From Enoplolaimus lenunculus (lineage: Eukaryota > Nematoda > Enoplea > Enoplida > Thoracostomopsidae), in the NCBI GenBank assembly GCA_030248215.1, contig JASANG010000702.1, positions 1 through 64,000 on the forward strand: 64,000 nucleotides of DNA. The letters run 5' to 3'. Under the pieces are notes generated by a model. It worked only from the letters and a program-made list of their open reading frames with translations, searched no databases and was not told where the DNA came from. Position 1 is the first letter of the stretch. Every line of letters starts with the position of its first letter. Positions 21,777 to 64,000 of the stretch are shown here, in pieces. The position numbers were made by a program, and so were the translations under genes.

Positions 21777-22789
21777 TTGGAATACGGACCTAAACGAGTT
21801 GGTGGTTTCAAACCGTTCTCAAAATCACGAACTATTTACATCCCCTACCTGACAATTTTTCTTTTCACGAAATTTTTTGTGGTAAATGATAAGGTCACCC
21901 CTACCTCACAATTTTCCCACCTCACAAAGTTTTTTTGTAAAAAATTATATGATCCCTACATTACAATATTTCTGCTTCAGATAATTTTTGATGAAAAATT
22001 GGGTTTCAATACATTTGCAAGCTTGACAAAAACTTATGGCTCCGCCGCTGAAAGCGCAGCACCACTAAAAGTAACATGGGCTGATGTTTGTACGACTAAA
22101 GCGTAAGCATGTTTTAATGTGGTTCTTTCTTCTTGAAACGTAAAACGACTCATGTATATGTGTCGTATACTTAGCCCAAGTCGGTAATTTAGCCCAATTA
22201 TTCCAAATTGGGCTTCGGTTCATATGTTTGAGCGTATTAAACAATCAAACGGCTGGCTTAACTTTCGTTTAGTTTCGACATTCCCACTCGAAGTTTACAT
22301 AGGTGTAACTAAGATTCAAAATTACGACACTTCGTTGAGCTTCAACCCATGTAGGCACCACAGTGGCGAAAAATGAGCCGGACTATGTCTTGTATTCCAG
22401 ACTTTTGTCTCATTTGTTTGTGAGATGGGGTGGAGAATTTGTCACTGAGCTGACAAAAATTCGATACCTATAATATCAAAAAGAGTGTAAGGTAATTAAA
22501 AAATCAAAAGGCTGGCTTAAATTCAAATTTGGGCGCGGAATATGTAGGAACTCTCACGAGAAGTCCAAGCAGGTAAATATTGTCAAAGTCCAAGCAGGGA
22601 AATATTGTCAAAGTCCGACCAGTTTTTGGATAAACGTCGACTGGGAAGATATGTAAAAGGCAAATGTTTCACTGCTACCTGTATATTGACAAATCATTCT
22701 AAATTTAATGTTTCAAGAAAAACTAAATTCAAGCTTTCATTGCTTGGTTCACCTTTCTATTTATGTTTTAAACACATTCCACAAAAGAA
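21777..22789. other. intergenic, no gene recognised
   Basis: AT-rich DNA with imperfect repeats of CCCTACCTCACAATTTTCCC type (21840-21980) and a 25-bp tandem duplication containing AGTCCAAGCAGG (22564-22615). The open frames are short and unrecognisable. Confidence 0.5.
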
Positions 22790-23520
22790 GCGCTAAATTG
22801 CCCATATCATCGTTCGCCGGTTCTTTACAGGGCCGATAGTCTATCTGTCTCGCAATTGGTAGGCCTCTTTGTGAAATAATTTTATGAAATGAAAGCAAAA
22901 TTATGACAGGGCATCGACAATTAGCACATAGTCAAATGCTCAAAAACATCAAAAGTTCGAATTTGCATAGTATTGATCTGATTTTTGCCACCTGATATAT
23001 GATAGTGAGTAAAGCGAAATTTTTTCGCTTGCAAATGTACTGTATTTCGAAAATCTTTCTAAAAACGTGAGTAAATGCAGGGGTTCAGATGCCGCAGGGA
23101 CGGCAGACGGTGACCCTGCTTTGTGATCTAACAGACAGCCGGGCGTACGAGCATAATTATTGAAAAGAAAATTTTGTAAAAATGGTAAAAATCATTATGT
23201 TTTACATATGCACAAATCACTTAATTTGCATTTGACTTCTCACGCGCTACTATGTACACACGTTCTGTAAGCCATTAACTGAAGCCTGGAACAACCCGAG
23301 CTATTCTCAGATGAAATAACTGTCTTCGGAAACATACAAAAGTTAAACTGTGTGGAGGTGAAATTTAGTTCAAAGTTTAACTAAAATAATTTTAAACTAT
23401 AGTTGCCGTAGTGACAACTAATTAAACACATTTATTTACTGTAGAATTGTTATACAAAAGACTCACAACAGTTTCTTAGGTAACAGTGTCAAAAATAATC
23501 AGATTTAAATGTCGATTAAT
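22790..23520 (+). repeat. dispersed repeat, 0.73 kb, copy 2
   Basis: Diverged direct copy of 15125-15855, with the same landmarks in the same order. Lies downstream of the unc-13 stop. Confidence 0.8.
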
Positions 23521-23656
23521 ACTATGTCACTCAGTTTTTACAGCTTATCACTTAAACCGTATGTTTTCAGAACCGTCTCTTAGCGACATCTAAGCTCTAC
23601 GTGTAGCTTTCCGGTACATTTCTCGTTCAATTTTCTATATGTTAACATTTTTGGAC

Positions 23657-23662
23657 TTTATT
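23657..23662 (-). terminator. possible unc-13 poly(A) signal (AATAAA)
   Basis: AATAAA on the minus strand 330 bp past the TAA stop. It is the nearest canonical signal I noticed downstream. A second one at 23431-23436 lies inside a dispersed repeat. There is no transcript evidence. Confidence 0.2.
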
Positions 23663-23864
23663 TCTTTTTTCAAATGTTGTTTTTTATATACACTTCACCA
23701 GCATGATATGTAATTGGTCATTCCGGTAGCGTACGGATTACCTGCTCGCTGCTCTACAACCACTTGAACGTAACAATTAGAGAAATCTGTATTGTGCTGC
23801 ATAACTTAAGAATGACGTAGCGTAATCAAACTCAAGAAAAGAGCATATTTGCCAAGCTAATCAT

Positions 23865-23985
23865 TCACAGGTTCAAAACCGAAAGCCCTGTCATCAACTG
23901 GTGAACGTTGGTGCATACATTTGAGAATAGAGACACAGCTGGCATTAGCTGCTACACACATTTGAGAATAAACGGGCACTGAACA
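23865..23985. repeat. short dispersed repeat ending CACATTTGAGAAT, copy 1
   Basis: ATCATTCACAGGTTC, AACTGGTGA and twice CATTTGAGAAT, immediately beyond the unc-13 stop and so probably within the 3' UTR. Related copies are at about 54610-54670 and 58965-59040. Confidence 0.55.
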
Positions 23986-23991
23986 TAAAGC

Positions 23992-63949
<39,958 letters not shown>

Positions 63950-64000
63950 CTACAAATAAATTAAATAAATTTACATGATCCATGTACAACTGTAAAATAT

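Noticed and set aside
15125-23520. The two 0.73-kb direct repeats as LTRs of one element
   Set aside because: They are strongly diverged from each other, lack TG...CA borders, and the interval holds unrelated MITEs and a foldback.

Overview
The window looks like AT-rich, intron-rich animal DNA. The best guess is a nematode. The neuronal gene unc-13 is present, many acceptors read TTTTAG or TTTCAG, and degenerate (TTAGGC)n tracts, the nematode telomere motif, are scattered through it. Introns are far longer and more repeat-laden than in Caenorhabditis, so a large-genome nematode outside the rhabditids is plausible. That placement is inference.

Right side (23992 to beyond 64000, minus strand): the 3' two thirds of an unc-13/Munc13 gene. 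I read 28 consecutive exons whose splice phases all chain without conflict, giving 3996 nt (1331 residues plus TAA). In order they encode a linker with a possible calmodulin-binding helix, the C1 domain, the C2B domain, the MUN domain and a C-terminal C2C domain. The N-terminal part lies to the right of the window.

Left side (below 12786, minus strand): the 5' part of a second gene. Its seven or eight visible exons encode a signal peptide and a type-1 periplasmic-binding-fold extracellular region like that of receptor guanylyl cyclases (ANF_receptor family). At least one joint is unresolved, and the gene runs off the left edge before any kinase-homology or cyclase domain.

Middle (12787-23991): intergenic DNA with tandem duplications, MITE-like elements, a 0.9-kb foldback with 404-bp arms (16973-17876), and a GC-richer block (about 17900-21776) that looks like a decayed gag-bearing retroelement fossil.

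The introns are packed with short non-autonomous elements of at least eight families. These include two hAT-like groups (one copy has a perfect 8-bp target duplication), a MITE family whose core is degenerate TTAGGC, a family of about 170 bp with GGCCCGTAGCC ends, palindromic GAGTCAA elements and a tRNA-derived SINE. The most striking single structure is a 2.4-kb array of a 42-bp unit in the C2B intron. It has a 672-bp (16-mer) higher-order period and runs to within a few bases of the splice acceptor.

I found no rRNA gene, no intact tRNA gene, no CRISPR array and no operon-type regulatory site. Exons and palindromes were read by eye from both strands.
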